Shown here in pieces: positions 15,518 to 25,068 of a DNA stretch of 64,000 nucleotides. The DNA is from Gemmatimonadota bacterium. GTDB taxonomy: Bacteria; Latescibacterota; UBA2968; GCA-2709665. Position numbers and translations under genes: made by a program. Below the pieces are notes generated by a model. The model made no database searches, was not told the DNA's origin, and saw only the letters and a program-made list of their open reading frames with translations. Every line of letters begins with the position of its first letter. Position 1 is the stretch's first letter. The DNA lies in assembly GCA_028877215.1 (NCBI GenBank), contig JAPPFJ010000009.1, positions 43,093 to 107,092 on the forward strand. The letters are read 5' to 3'.

Positions 15518-16861
15518 TCAGAACCGGAGGGTGAATACGGTTCCTTCATCGGGCGTGGATTGAACGCTGATGGCGCCGCGATGCTGGCGCATGATCTGCC
15601 GGCAAAGCGATAGCCCAATGCCCGATCCCTCCTGTCTGGTCGTGAAGAAGGGGATGAAGATGCGGTCCTGCACCTCGTCGAGGATGCCAGGGCCGTTATC
15701 CTGTACGCGGATGAGAACGCGCCCCCTTCGGTCCAGGGCCGCGTTAAGGTCGATACGTGGCTGATCTCGCCCGGCCAGGGCTTCCGCCGCGTTCCTCACG
15801 AGATTGATGAGCGCCTGCTCCACGAGGTTGGGGTCGGCGGTGACTTCCAGAGTCTCGGGTTCGACCCCCGTGCGCAGGGCGATGCCTGCCGATTCGCACT
15901 CTGGATTCATGAGGGACGCAACGCGGTCGAAGAGTCCGGCGACGGGACAGATCTGGAAGTCGGGCCGGGGTATCCGCGTGAGCTGGCGGTAGGTGTCCAC
16001 GAACTGCTGCAGGCCTTCGCTCCGCGACTGTATGGTCTTGAGCGCGGCGCTCACGTCTGCCGCGGTCTGCTGATCCAGAGGGGACTGGCGACCGGATTCG
16101 GGAAAGTGGCCGCGTACCGTCGAGGCCAGAGATGAAATGGGCGTGATCGAATTCATGATTTCGTGGATGAGCACCCGAATGAGTTTCTGCCACGCCTCCA
16201 TTTCCTGCTCTTCCAGCTCGCTCTGGATGTCCTGTACCGACGCCAGGATGAACGATTCGCCGCGCATGCGAATCTCGGTGGCGTGGATGATGATCTGAAG
16301 GAGTTCGTCCTCGTCCTGGACCTTGACCAGGGTCCTGTCGCCCGGTCCCAGCGCGAGAAGCGTTTCGGAAAGGGTCTCGCTCACCGGCTCGAGCTCCCGC
16401 ACGTTGTGGATGTGGGGTCGCCGAAGCAGGCGCTGGGCAGCGGTGTTCATCAGCTCGATGCGTCCGTCTGATCCGTAACACACCAGTCCCACGCCCACGT
16501 GCTGGACCACGGTCTGCAGGTATTGGAAGTTCTCCTCTTTTTCCGCGCGCGTCCTCCGGAAGGCGTTCAGCACCTCGTTGAACGCCTCTTTCAGGTCGTC
16601 GAAAGCGGACCCGAGTCCGCGGCCGCTGAAAGACTGGGAGAAGTCTTCGTACCGGATGGCCTGAAGGAACCGCGTCAGATCCCGGTTGGTGCGTTCCACG
16701 TAGTGGATGAGGGCATAGGCCTGGTAGAGCGTGATGCCGGCCAGGATGAGGACGGTGGTATAGTAGCTCGTCTCGAAGAGGACGTACACAAGGGCGCAGA
16801 TCGTGGCGCACAGAAAGGCCACCCGCACGATGCAGAGCGTTCGGAAGTGTCTATAGACCAT
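15518..16861 (-). CDS. Membrane sensor histidine kinase (NtrB/NtrY-like)
   Basis: Counted from the ATG at 16861 (447 residues), the kinase has two adjacent membrane helices (about residues 8-53), a linker, a PAS-like region around 105-215 and the phosphoacceptor box LIHEIMNSITPISSL with His233. The ATPase domain carries NLVRNAAEAL (N box), DNGPG (G1), FIPFFTT (F box) and GSGIGLSLC (G2). The ATG overlaps the response-regulator stop by 11 bases, which argues for coupling; the track start at 16888 is a GTG deeper inside that gene. There is almost no periplasmic loop, so it probably senses a membrane or internal signal. It should phosphorylate the adjacent sigma-54 activator. Confidence 0.88.
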   Translation of the reverse strand: MVYRHFRTLCIVRVAFLCATICALVYVLFETSYYTTVLILAGITLYQAYALIHYVERTNRDLTRFLQAIRYEDFSQSFSGRGLGSAFDDLKEAFNEVLNAFRRTRAEKEENFQYLQTVVQHVGVGLVCYGSDGRIELMNTAAQRLLRRPHIHNVRELEPVSETLSETLLALGPGDRTLVKVQDEDELLQIIIHATEIRMRGESFILASVQDIQSELEEQEMEAWQKLIRVLIHEIMNSITPISSLASTVRGHFPESGRQSPLDQQTAADVSAALKTIQSRSEGLQQFVDTYRQLTRIPRPDFQICPVAGLFDRVASLMNPECESAGIALRTGVEPETLEVTADPNLVEQALINLVRNAAEALAGRDQPRIDLNAALDRRGRVLIRVQDNGPGILDEVQDRIFIPFFTTRQEGSGIGLSLCRQIMRQHRGAISVQSTPDEGTVFTLRF

Positions 16862-18227
16862 ATTTTTCCAGCCTGCGGTAGAGTGCACTGCGCGTGATGC
16901 CCAGTTCCCGGGCCGTGTGGCTGATGTTGCCCTCGTGCTTCTCGATGGCTTTGCGGATCGCGGTCTTCTCGATGCGTTCGAGGTTGAAGTCTTCGCAGTG
17001 AATGTGGTCGCCCGGGGCGGTTTCCGGCGTGCTGAGCGGAAAGTCCGACGGCTGCAGCGTTCCGTTTTCGTTCATGATCACCGCACGTTCGATGGCGTGC
17101 TGCAGTTCGCGGACGTTTCCGGGCCAGGGATACCCCTTGAGTTTTTCCAGCGTGCGGGGATGCAGGCCGATGCGTGGTTTCTTGTATTTTCTGCAGTACC
17201 TGTCCAGGAAGCTGCCGATGAGAAGCGGCATGTCTTCGCGGCGTTCCCTGAGCGGTGGCAGACTGATTTCAACCGTGTTGACGCGATAGAGCAGGTCCTG
17301 GCGGAACTCGTTCCGCGCGGCCAGTTCGTGGATGGGCGTATTGGTGGCGCAGACGAGCCGGATATCGATGGGGACGGGCTTGTTGGTGCCCAGGCGAAAA
17401 ACCGTCCGCTTCTCAAGGACGGTGAGCAGCTTTGCCTGAAGCGGCAGTGAGAGGTTGCCGATCTCATCCAGGAACAGCGTCCCGCCCGAAGCCGTTTCAA
17501 ACCGCCCCGCGCGGTCTTCCCTGGCGTCTGTAAAGGCGCCTTTTTTGTGCCCGAAAAGCTCGCTCTCGAAGAGGGTTTCGGGTACGGCGCCGAGGTCGAC
17601 GTGGATGAAGACCTGATCCGTGCGGCCGGAATGGCGGTGGAGGGCGCGGGCGACCGCGTCTTTGCCCGTCCCGTTGTCACCCAGGACAAGCACGTTGGCG
17701 TCGGTGGCGGCGACCTTCCGGATGGTCTCGAAAACGTTGCGCATTACAGGAGAGACCGCCACGATTCCGGGAAACTGCCTGTCCAGATCGGCGTGGAGCT
17801 GCCGCTGGCGGGAGCGCAGCCGGAAGACGTCGAGCCGCGAACGGCGGAGCTTGGCTGCCGAGGACAGCGTGGCCAGCAGTTTCTCGTTCTGCCAGGGCTT
17901 GAGGACAAAGTCCGTGGCGCCTTCCCGTATGGCCTTCACGGCCGTGTTGACGTCGCCGAACGCCGTGATCAGGACCACCACGGCGGACGGATCCAGCTCC
18001 AGGATCCTGCCGAGCCAGTGAAATCCTTCCCTGCCCGAGGTGGCGTCCTGGGCGAAATTCATATCCAGAAGGATCACGTCATACGCGTCGTTCTGCATCA
18101 GTTCGGGAATGCGCTCGGGATCGGCTTCGGTATCCACCCGCCCGGCGTGCTGCTTGAGAAAAAGCTGCGCGGCCAGCAGCACGTCGCGGTCGTCGTCGAC
18201 AATGAGGATTTTGTCAAATGTGTTCAT
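16851..18227 (-). CDS. NtrC-family sigma-54-dependent response regulator
   Basis: The 458-residue protein has a receiver domain (phosphoacceptor Asp55 in VILLDMNF), an AAA+ domain with Walker A GDNGTGKD (183-190) and Walker [13 protein letters not shown], and a C-terminal Fis-type helix-turn-helix ([20 protein letters not shown]). The sigma-54-contacting loop reads GAFTDA instead of GAFTGA, a variant with the critical Phe-Thr kept. It is the first gene of the pair with the kinase and is transcribed away from the permease array. The paired dyads at 18438-18474, between it and the first permease, are its likely binding site. AGAGG precedes the ATG. Confidence 0.93.
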   Translation of the reverse strand: MNTFDKILIVDDDRDVLLAAQLFLKQHAGRVDTEADPERIPELMQNDAYDVILLDMNFAQDATSGREGFHWLGRILELDPSAVVVLITAFGDVNTAVKAIREGATDFVLKPWQNEKLLATLSSAAKLRRSRLDVFRLRSRQRQLHADLDRQFPGIVAVSPVMRNVFETIRKVAATDANVLVLGDNGTGKDAVARALHRHSGRTDQVFIHVDLGAVPETLFESELFGHKKGAFTDAREDRAGRFETASGGTLFLDEIGNLSLPLQAKLLTVLEKRTVFRLGTNKPVPIDIRLVCATNTPIHELAARNEFRQDLLYRVNTVEISLPPLRERREDMPLLIGSFLDRYCRKYKKPRIGLHPRTLEKLKGYPWPGNVRELQHAIERAVIMNENGTLQPSDFPLSTPETAPGDHIHCEDFNLERIEKTAIRKAIEKHEGNISHTARELGITRSALYRRLEKYGL

Positions 18228-18437
18228 GGAAGCCTCTGTCGTTCAGGCATGGAAAGGCCGCAGGTACCCGGCTAGCTGGAGCTCGAAGAGGTAGATAGGC
18301 CAATCCTGCCGGCAATTGCCCAGTCCTTTGAGACGCATTTTTCGTGCCAATACGCCTCCTGGATCGAATTCACACACAACCATAATGATCACAGAGACTT
18401 AGCCTGTCAAGCGGTTCGAGGACCGGCGCCGCCCATG

Positions 18438-18474
18438 TGTCCATTTTCGCACACTGCTGTATCATTATCGAACA
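18438..18474 (+). promoter_or_regulatory. Paired activator-binding dyads (UAS), module 1
   Basis: TGTCCATTTTCGCACA (16 bp), a 4-bp spacer, then TGTATCATTATCGAACA (17 bp). The same two-dyad layout occurs at 43373, 49692 and 52871, each followed about 64 bp later by a sigma-54 promoter. Two tandem dyads on one helical face suit a dimeric NtrC-type activator; assignment to the regulator at 16851-18227 is inference. Confidence 0.8.
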
Positions 18475-18537
18475 CCCAGAGGTTGGCGTTTCCATCGACG
18501 CAGCGCTAAATGCCTGTAAAATCGGGCGAAATCCACA

Positions 18538-18552
18538 TGGCACGCCCGTTGC
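18538..18552 (+). promoter_or_regulatory. Sigma-54 promoter, module 1
   Basis: TGGCACGCCCGTTGC fits the sigma-54 consensus TGGCACG-N4-TTGC, with GG and GC ten bases apart. It lies 63 bp after the paired dyads and points towards the first permease. The predicted start, near 18564, gives an untranslated leader of roughly 350 bases that contains family C repeats. Confidence 0.85.
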
Positions 18553-18639
18553 TGATGTTCTTACAGGGTGGTTTGTTTGCAAAGAGATACCAGATTGAAC
18601 GTGCTGCCTTTCAGGGTTTGACACGTGCGAGTGGCGCGG

Positions 18640-18830
18640 GATTGATCCCATGCCGCAGTAGATCCTTCGTCGGCCTGGGCTTCTCTGCACGACAATCTCG
18701 TCTCATGTGAATGAAACAGATGTGTTCCTTGGACGTTGCGCCCCGGCCTCCTCTGGATGACAGCGGGAAATAACGGGCCTGCCTATCGTCCATCATGTCA
18801 TTCAGAGCGTAGCGAAGAATCTCCCGTCTT
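18640..18830. repeat. Repeat family C (GATCCTTCGTC / GTCATTCAGAGCG) in the leader of P1
   Basis: A segment reading GCCGCAGTAGATCCTTCGTC ... CCTCTGGATGACAGCGGG is followed by TGTCATTCAGAGCGTAGCGA and AGAATCTCCCGTC. The two parts are imperfect inverse complements of each other (GATCC..GGATGACA against TGTCATTC..GAATC). Other copies lie at 21595-22000, 24680-24875, 27518-27755, 35778-36020 and 37948-38085. Confidence 0.65.
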
Positions 18831-18919
18831 CTCGCTCGTACGTGCAGCATATGGCCTATGTAGACGGATTTGTGCGCGGACACATCATCTAATGAATCCA
18901 ATCCAAGAGGAGCCTGTCG

Positions 18920-21490
18920 ATGTTCTGGAATTATCTCAAGGTGGCCTGGAGAAACCTTTTGCGGCACCCGCTCTACGCTACGATCAACGTGGTGGGTCTG
19001 GGCATCGCAATATCGTTTTGCCTGCTGGCGTTCCTGTTTGTGCGATACGAGTGGACCTACGATGGGTTTCACGAAAACGCCAATCGGATTTACCGGATCT
19101 ACGCGGAATTTGAGAGCCGCAGAACTTCAGACAATACACCACGGGAATTGGGGCCCGCGTTGTCGGAAACGCTGCCGGACGTCCGTTCCGTGAGGATACA
19201 TACCGGGATGCGCATTGTTCACGATCGAGGCCAGACCACGAAGGTAAACATCCTTCAGGCAGATCCATCCATTCTGGACGTCTTCTCCTTTCCTCTGATC
19301 AAGGGAGACCCTGCCAACGCACTGGTGGCTCCGAACCATGTGGTCATTACCGAAACCATGGCTGCGACATATTTCCCAGGACAGGATCCGATCGGAAAGT
19401 CGATTTCCGTTCAGGATGTCGAGCCATTTGTATTGAACTTTGGGGGCGGAGGATCAGATAAAGGTGACACTCAACGGGCTGGTCAAAAAGAAGGTCCTGC
19501 CGGCGCACAGCCGGCCCCGGCGCTCACGGATCATCCCGGCGAAGTATCCGGGGCAAGGATTTTATCCTTCTCGATAAGTCCACCATCTCCTGACACGAGG
19601 CAGGAAGAGCAGGATAAACGTCCAATGCAGGAATTGACGGTAACCGGTGTGATCAGGGACATTCCCAGGAACTCCACCCTTCGCTTTGACTTTCTCTCCG
19701 CCTTAAGTCCTGCGGCTCAGAAACGGGAATGGAATACCGTGAACACCTTCGTCTTGCTGCCCGAATATCTGAGTCCCCTGGAGATGGAACGCCGGCTTGA
19801 CGGCCTTTCCATACCGTGGCCGAGGAGCCGGCAGCCGGAAAAGCTGAAGTTGCAGGCGCTACGAGACATATACTTTGATTCGGGAGGCATACATACCCAA
19901 GTTGGCAGCACCAGCAGAATCAGCCGTCCAGGAAATCCCGACCATTCGTATATCCTGGCGGGCATTGCGATGCTCGTACTGGTTGTGGCCGCAGTCAATT
20001 ATACGAACCTCTCAGTGGGCCGTTCGTTCTCCCGTGCCCGGGAAGTTGGAATGCGCAAGGTTGCAGGAGGTCTGCGTACGCAACTTGCCAGGCAGTTTCT
20101 GGCGGAATCGGTCTTGCTGACACTGATCGCGCTTGCGCTCGGGCTGGCGCTCGCCGAGTTGTTCCTGCCGGGTTTCAACAGCCTGATCAGCAGGAAATTC
20201 TCCCTTTCCGATCTGGCGGATACCAATTCACTCGCATATCTACTCGTCATGGCGCTGATCGTGGGGGTTTTCGCCGGGGGTTACCCGGCATTGTTCATGT
20301 CAGGATTCTTTCCGGTCGATGCGTTGAAAGGGCGGTTCAAGGCGGATCGAATGGGGTACTTCAGCCGGGCGCTCGTGGTATTCCAGCTGGCCATCTCCAC
20401 GGCGCTGGTGACCTGCATGACCATAGCATCCATACAAATGGACAAACTGAAATCGAAACCGCTTGGATTCGAGCCCAGCCATGTCGTCGTCGTTCGCCTA
20501 TTTGGGATATTGGATAGAATGAACCTTGCCAAAGCCTTTGAGGAGGCCGTCCGGCCGTACCACTCCGTCTTGAACACGACGAGAACAGGACACGGTTTCA
20601 GCAGTTTAATGCGGAGTAGTTCCAACATCAGTTGGAAGGGGACGACACTTGAAGGTGTTGAAAATATATCTTGCGATACACGCTTCCTCGAGACAATGGA
20701 TATTAGGCTACTGGACGGGCGGAATTTCGAACGGGAAGGCGATGCGGAGACGTCGGTCATTGTGAACGAAACGCTCGCCAGGACACTTGGATTGGACGCG
20801 CCTCTGGGCGAGTCGATTCGGCTTGGCAGGAAGGACATGCAGGTTATCGGCGTCGTCAGGGATTTTCATTTCCGGTCCCTTCACCACGCCATTGGGCCTG
20901 CGGTGCTGAATTTGCAGGCGACCTCGTCGACCGCCAGGTTTCTGCCGGATTTCCGGGTCCTGCTGATGATTCGGATTCGCCCGGAGAACGTCTTCGACAC
21001 GCTTGATTTCCTGAGAGAGAAGTGGGATGAAACCGTACCGGATGTTCCGTTTGACCATAACTTCCTGGATGAGGAAATAGACCGTCAATACCGGGAGGAA
21101 GAGAGGTGGTTCAAAATTGCGGGTTACGCGACCTTCTTCGCGGTATTCATCGCCTGCATGGGCGCTTTCGGCTTGACGTCGCTCACCGTGGCCAGGCGGA
21201 CCAAGGAAATCGGGATCCGGAAAGTCGTAGGCGCGCCGACAACACGAATCGTCTCTCTGCTGGCCAGGGAATACGTGGTCCTCGTCGGCATCGCCAGCCT
21301 GATTGCATGGCCGGCCACCTACGTTACGGCGGAGCGCTGGTTGCGAGACTTCGCGTATCGCGTGGATCCGGGGCTCGGTACGTTTCTGCTGGGAGGCCTG
21401 CTCATGCTTCTCATGGTGCTCCTGGCGGTGAGCCTGCAGGTCACCCGGGCAGCCCGGGCGAATCCCGTGGACGCTCTGCGGTATGAGTGA
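18920..21490 (+). CDS. MacB/FtsX-like two-module ABC permease P1
   Basis: This 856-residue protein contains two copies of the MacB unit: membrane helix 1 (about 20-45), a periplasmic MacB-like domain, a three-helix FtsX domain (about 350-480), then a second helix-periplasmic-FtsX set ending at the C-terminus. Hallmarks are AREVGMRKVAGGLRTQL in the first FtsX domain, GVVRDFHFRSLHHAIGPAV in the second periplasmic domain, RTKEIGIRKVVGAP in the second FtsX domain and the end ANPVDALRYE. Such permeases pass motion from a cytoplasmic ATPase to periplasmic parts. P1 alone has a Gly/Pro/Ala-rich insert of some 40 extra residues near 170-235. AGAGGAGCC precedes the ATG. First gene after sigma-54 module 1; closest relative P2. 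Confidence 0.9.
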   Translation: MFWNYLKVAWRNLLRHPLYATINVVGLGIAISFCLLAFLFVRYEWTYDGFHENANRIYRIYAEFESRRTSDNTPRELGPALSETLPDVRSVRIHTGMRIVHDRGQTTKVNILQADPSILDVFSFPLIKGDPANALVAPNHVVITETMAATYFPGQDPIGKSISVQDVEPFVLNFGGGGSDKGDTQRAGQKEGPAGAQPAPALTDHPGEVSGARILSFSISPPSPDTRQEEQDKRPMQELTVTGVIRDIPRNSTLRFDFLSALSPAAQKREWNTVNTFVLLPEYLSPLEMERRLDGLSIPWPRSRQPEKLKLQALRDIYFDSGGIHTQVGSTSRISRPGNPDHSYILAGIAMLVLVVAAVNYTNLSVGRSFSRAREVGMRKVAGGLRTQLARQFLAESVLLTLIALALGLALAELFLPGFNSLISRKFSLSDLADTNSLAYLLVMALIVGVFAGGYPALFMSGFFPVDALKGRFKADRMGYFSRALVVFQLAISTALVTCMTIASIQMDKLKSKPLGFEPSHVVVVRLFGILDRMNLAKAFEEAVRPYHSVLNTTRTGHGFSSLMRSSSNISWKGTTLEGVENISCDTRFLETMDIRLLDGRNFEREGDAETSVIVNETLARTLGLDAPLGESIRLGRKDMQVIGVVRDFHFRSLHHAIGPAVLNLQATSSTARFLPDFRVLLMIRIRPENVFDTLDFLREKWDETVPDVPFDHNFLDEEIDRQYREEERWFKIAGYATFFAVFIACMGAFGLTSLTVARRTKEIGIRKVVGAPTTRIVSLLAREYVVLVGIASLIAWPATYVTAERWLRDFAYRVDPGLGTFLLGGLLMLLMVLLAVSLQVTRAARANPVDALRYE

Positions 21491-21722
21491 TGGCGGGCGA
21501 CCCCTCCCCCATCCCCTCCCCGGCGCGGAGAGAGGAGCGGCCGTGCTGCCTCTCAGGTAACGCCACGTGCAAGTCGTTTGCGGTTGATATGATGCCGCAG
21601 TAGATCCTTCGTCGGCCTGAGGCTACTTTGCACGACAATCTGGTCTCATGTGAAACAGATGTGATTCCTGGACGTTGCGCCCAGGCCTCCTCTGGATGAC
21701 AGTTTTGGCGAAGGCGTGGGCT
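21437..21722 (+). repeat. Perfect 286-bp direct repeat, copy 1
   Basis: Bases 21437-21722 match 24525-24810 without a mismatch by direct reading (offset 3088). The block covers the last 18 codons of P1, a GC-rich hairpin (CCCCTCCCC type, degenerate here) after the stop, and part of a family C repeat. The genes upstream of the block differ much more. Confidence 0.9.
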
Positions 21723-22030
21723 CAGCGTTTCGACAATGGTTATCGCAAGGCATGTCATTCTAAGCGAAATCGAAGATCCCACAACGACGCGTGGTCATTG
21801 CCTGTGCTGAGCTTGTCGAAATGCCCGCACCAAGCTTCCCTGCGCGGACGACTCCTCGGCGATGCAGGCAGACAGGAATGTCCGCCCCACCCTCATATCG
21901 GCGTCCTGATGACATTTTGTACCCACGCCTGAGCGACAGATGTCGCCAATGGTTACTTCAATGCATGTCATTCAGAGCGAAGCGAAGAATCTCCCGTCTT
22001 CTCGATTGACCATGAGTTCAACACCCGGTA
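21723..22030. repeat. Cluster of repeat families A and C between P1 and P2
   Basis: Two GTCATTC-type family C arms lie at about 21753 and 21966, and a family A hairpin GGCAGACAGGAATGTCCGCC at 21867-21888. A fragment CTGTGCTGAGCTTGTCGAAA resembles the family D core. No gene is supported in the 660-base gap; the last 30 bases before P2 form a leader shared with P1, P5 and P6. Confidence 0.65.
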
Positions 22031-22151
22031 AACCTATATGCGCGGACATTTTCTAAGGTCGACAGTATGATGCACGCGTAATGAAACCGAATGGCGGTTG
22101 ATTCGGCAGTACGAAGCGCTTTGATTGATCCAATCCGTGAGGAGCCAGTCG

Positions 22152-24578
22152 ATGTTCTGGAATTATCTAAAGGTTGCGTATCGAAATCTGCTGCGGCACC
22201 CGCTCTATGCCGCGATCAACGTGGTGGGCCTGGGCATTGCGATAGCGTTCTGCGTGCTGGCGTTCCTCTATGTGCGATACGAATGGACCTACGACGGTTT
22301 TCACGAAAACGCGGATCGGATTTACAGGGTGTACGCGGAATTCGAAGACAGCCCATCTTTATCCCGTACGCCGAGGGCATTGGCCCCGGCGCTAACGGAA
22401 GCGCTCCCTGGCGTTCGTCCCGTGAGATTGAATTCCCGGGCGCGACGGATTCACTATCACGGTGAGAGCACTCCAGCGAGTTTTCTAAGTGTAGATCCTG
22501 CGTTTCTGGAAATATTCACTTTTCCCCTGATCAAAGGAAACCCTGCCACCGCACTGGACGCTCCGGACTACGTCGTTATTTCCGATGCGATGGCCGAGGA
22601 ATATTTCCCGGGAGAAGACCCAATCGGGAAGACAATTTCCGTACAAGATGTCAAGGGGATGACTGTGCGCGGAACATCCGGGGAGAGCAGTCGCTCGTTT
22701 GGATCGGGGGACGCATACTCGGGCAGAGGACCGATGCGGGAACTGACGGTTACCGGTGTGATCCGGGCCGCTCCCAGGAATTCCAGCATTCGTTTTGACT
22801 TCTTATCCGCATTGGAACCGGCGGCTCAGGAATGGGGTTGGGGCTTAAGTGTTGTAGAGACGTTTATCCTGATCCCCGAAAACGTGACCCAAGCGGAAAT
22901 CGAGGACCGGCTTGCGATACTTCCGATACCATGGTCCCGGGGGCGGGCAGCGGGGAACTTGAAGCTTCAGCCGCTTGGGGACATTTACTTTGATACCGGC
23001 GGTCTCGGGCTAGCCCATCCCGGCAATTCTGTCTATTCGTATGTTCTGGCAGGCATTGCGACACTTGTTCTTGTCGTGGCCGTAGTCAACTATACCAACC
23101 TTGCCGTGGGCTGGTCGTTCGTTCGGGGCAGGGAAGTCGGAATGCGAAAGGTGGCAGGGGGACTCCGATTGCAACTGGCGAGGCAATTCGTGGGGGAGTC
23201 CGTCATGCTGACATTAGTAGCGCTAGCGCTTGGGCTGGCGCTGGCTGAACTGTTCATGCCTGGCTTCAACAGTCTGATCCGCGGGCAATTCGCAATCTCC
23301 GATGTTGCAGATTCCACTGCGATTGTATTTCTGCTTGTTCTGGCGTTGGGCGTGGGGACTCTGGCCGGCGGTTATCCCGCATTCCTAATGTCCGGATTCC
23401 TCCCGGTCGAAACGATGAAAGGCCGGTTTGGTGTCGATCGAATGCGCACTTTCGGCCGCGCACTCGTCGTGTTCCAACTGGCCATCTCGACGGCACTGGT
23501 GATATGCATGACTATAGGGGCCGTACAAGTGTACAGAATGAAGTCAAGATCATTGGGTTTCGATGCAAGCCATGTTGTCGTCGTGCGCCTCTTCGGTACA
23601 CTGGAGAGGCTGGGTCTGGTCGAAACCTTCGAGGAGGCAATCCGGCCATACCATTCCGTTTTAAAGACGTCAAGAACGTCCCACGGATTCAGCAATATGA
23701 TGCGGAATAGTACTCAGATAAGCTGGGAGGGAACGACACTGGAAGGCATTGAAAGGATTTTCTGTGATCTCCGATTCCTCGACACCATGGATATACGGTT
23801 AATTGAGGGTCGGGATTTCGAAAGGGAAAGCGATGCGGAGACATCGGTCATGGTCAACGAATCTCTGGCCAGTAAATTGGGATCGGAAGCGCCGCTCGGC
23901 GAGACGATTCGGATTGACGGGAGAGAGCTCACCGTCATCGGGGTCGTCCGGGACTTTCATTTTCGGTCCCTTCACCACGCCATTGCCCCTGCCGTGATGC
24001 AATTGCAGACGTCGTCGTCTGTCTGGCCTCGGTGGGATGTTCGTTACCTGCTCATGATTCGAATTCGCCCTGAAAATGTCTCCGAGACACTCGGTTTCTT
24101 GAGAAAGAAATGGGGCGAAATCGTGCCTGACAAACAGTTTAACTACCACTTCCTCGATGAAGATATAGACCGTCAATACAGGGAGGAACGTCGCTGGTTC
24201 AAAATCGCGGCTTACGCGACGTTCATTGCGGTATTCATCGCTTGCCTCGGCGCCTTCGGGCTGACGTCGCTCACTGTCGCCAGGCGCACCAAGGAAATCG
24301 GGATCCGCAAAGTTCTGGGTGCACCGACGTCCCGTATCGTCTTGTTGCTCACCCGCGAATACGTAATACTCGTCGGCATCGCCACTCTAATCGCGTCGCC
24401 TGTGACATATATCGCGGCAGAGCACTGGTTGCAGAATTTCGCATATCGCGTGGACCCCGGGATCGGGACCTTTCTGCTGGGAGGTCTGCTCACGCTTCTC
24501 GTGGTGCTCCTGGCGGTTAGCCTTCAGGTCACCCGGGCAGCCCGGGCGAATCCCGTGGACGCTCTGCGGTATGAGTGA
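22152..24578 (+). CDS. MacB/FtsX-like two-module ABC permease P2
   Basis: The 808-residue paralog is closest to P1. It starts MFWNYLKVAYRNLLRHPLY; the first FtsX domain carries REVGMRKVAGGLRLQLARQ, the second RTKEIGIRKVLGAPTSR, and the end is ANPVDALRYE. Its variable loop in the first periplasmic domain (GESSRSFGSGDAYSG) is shorter than that of P1. The track starts at a TTG at 22125; I use the ATG at 22152 because it aligns with P1, P5 and P6 and has GAGGAGCC in front. The last codons lie inside the perfect repeat shared with P1. No promoter of its own was found. Confidence 0.9.
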   Translation: MFWNYLKVAYRNLLRHPLYAAINVVGLGIAIAFCVLAFLYVRYEWTYDGFHENADRIYRVYAEFEDSPSLSRTPRALAPALTEALPGVRPVRLNSRARRIHYHGESTPASFLSVDPAFLEIFTFPLIKGNPATALDAPDYVVISDAMAEEYFPGEDPIGKTISVQDVKGMTVRGTSGESSRSFGSGDAYSGRGPMRELTVTGVIRAAPRNSSIRFDFLSALEPAAQEWGWGLSVVETFILIPENVTQAEIEDRLAILPIPWSRGRAAGNLKLQPLGDIYFDTGGLGLAHPGNSVYSYVLAGIATLVLVVAVVNYTNLAVGWSFVRGREVGMRKVAGGLRLQLARQFVGESVMLTLVALALGLALAELFMPGFNSLIRGQFAISDVADSTAIVFLLVLALGVGTLAGGYPAFLMSGFLPVETMKGRFGVDRMRTFGRALVVFQLAISTALVICMTIGAVQVYRMKSRSLGFDASHVVVVRLFGTLERLGLVETFEEAIRPYHSVLKTSRTSHGFSNMMRNSTQISWEGTTLEGIERIFCDLRFLDTMDIRLIEGRDFERESDAETSVMVNESLASKLGSEAPLGETIRIDGRELTVIGVVRDFHFRSLHHAIAPAVMQLQTSSSVWPRWDVRYLLMIRIRPENVSETLGFLRKKWGEIVPDKQFNYHFLDEDIDRQYREERRWFKIAAYATFIAVFIACLGAFGLTSLTVARRTKEIGIRKVLGAPTSRIVLLLTREYVILVGIATLIASPVTYIAAEHWLQNFAYRVDPGIGTFLLGGLLTLLVVLLAVSLQVTRAARANPVDALRYE

Positions 24579-24810
24579 TGGCGGGCGACCCCTCCCCCAT
24601 CCCCTCCCCGGCGCGGAGAGAGGAGCGGCCGTGCTGCCTCTCAGGTAACGCCACGTGCAAGTCGTTTGCGGTTGATATGATGCCGCAGTAGATCCTTCGT
24701 CGGCCTGAGGCTACTTTGCACGACAATCTGGTCTCATGTGAAACAGATGTGATTCCTGGACGTTGCGCCCAGGCCTCCTCTGGATGACAGTTTTGGCGAA
24801 GGCGTGGGCT
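24525..24810 (+). repeat. Perfect 286-bp direct repeat, copy 2
   Basis: Copy of 21437-21722, covering the 3' end of P2 and 232 bases downstream. Beyond it the two intergenic regions diverge at once (GGGCTCAGCGTTTCG against GGGCTAAGCGTATCG). A family C arm (GTCATTCAGAGCGGAGCGA) follows at 24842. Confidence 0.9.
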
Positions 24811-24956
24811 AAGCGTATCGACAATGGTTTTCGCAATGCATGTCATTCAGAGCGGAGCGAAGAATCTCCCGTCTGTTCGATTGGACGTGGAGTGGAAGCC
24901 GTCATCAGCCCATTTGCGCGGGCGCTTCCTCAGCATGACTGTCTGTGAGAAGATTT

Positions 24957-25068
24957 GATGGACGCATTTCGCGGATGACTCGGCGGCACAAAGTGGAGTC
25001 CTACAGTTTCCGTTGCGGCTGGGGCATAGCAAAGCCGCGCCAGGGAAAGACACAGGAGGTGGCCCAAC
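24957..25068 (+). promoter_or_regulatory. Conserved leader before P3
   Basis: About 110 bases starting TGGACGCATTTCGCGG and ending in ACAGGAGGTGGCCCAAC are repeated with few changes before P4 (27933-28044). The block has no credible frame conserved between the copies. It holds the strong ribosome site of P3. It may be a duplicated 5' leader or promoter; no sigma-54 motif is present. Confidence 0.55.

Noticed and set aside
18510-18710. 66-residue ORF in the leader of P1
   Set aside because: No ribosome site; half of it is a family C repeat, and its track start lies before the sigma-54 promoter.
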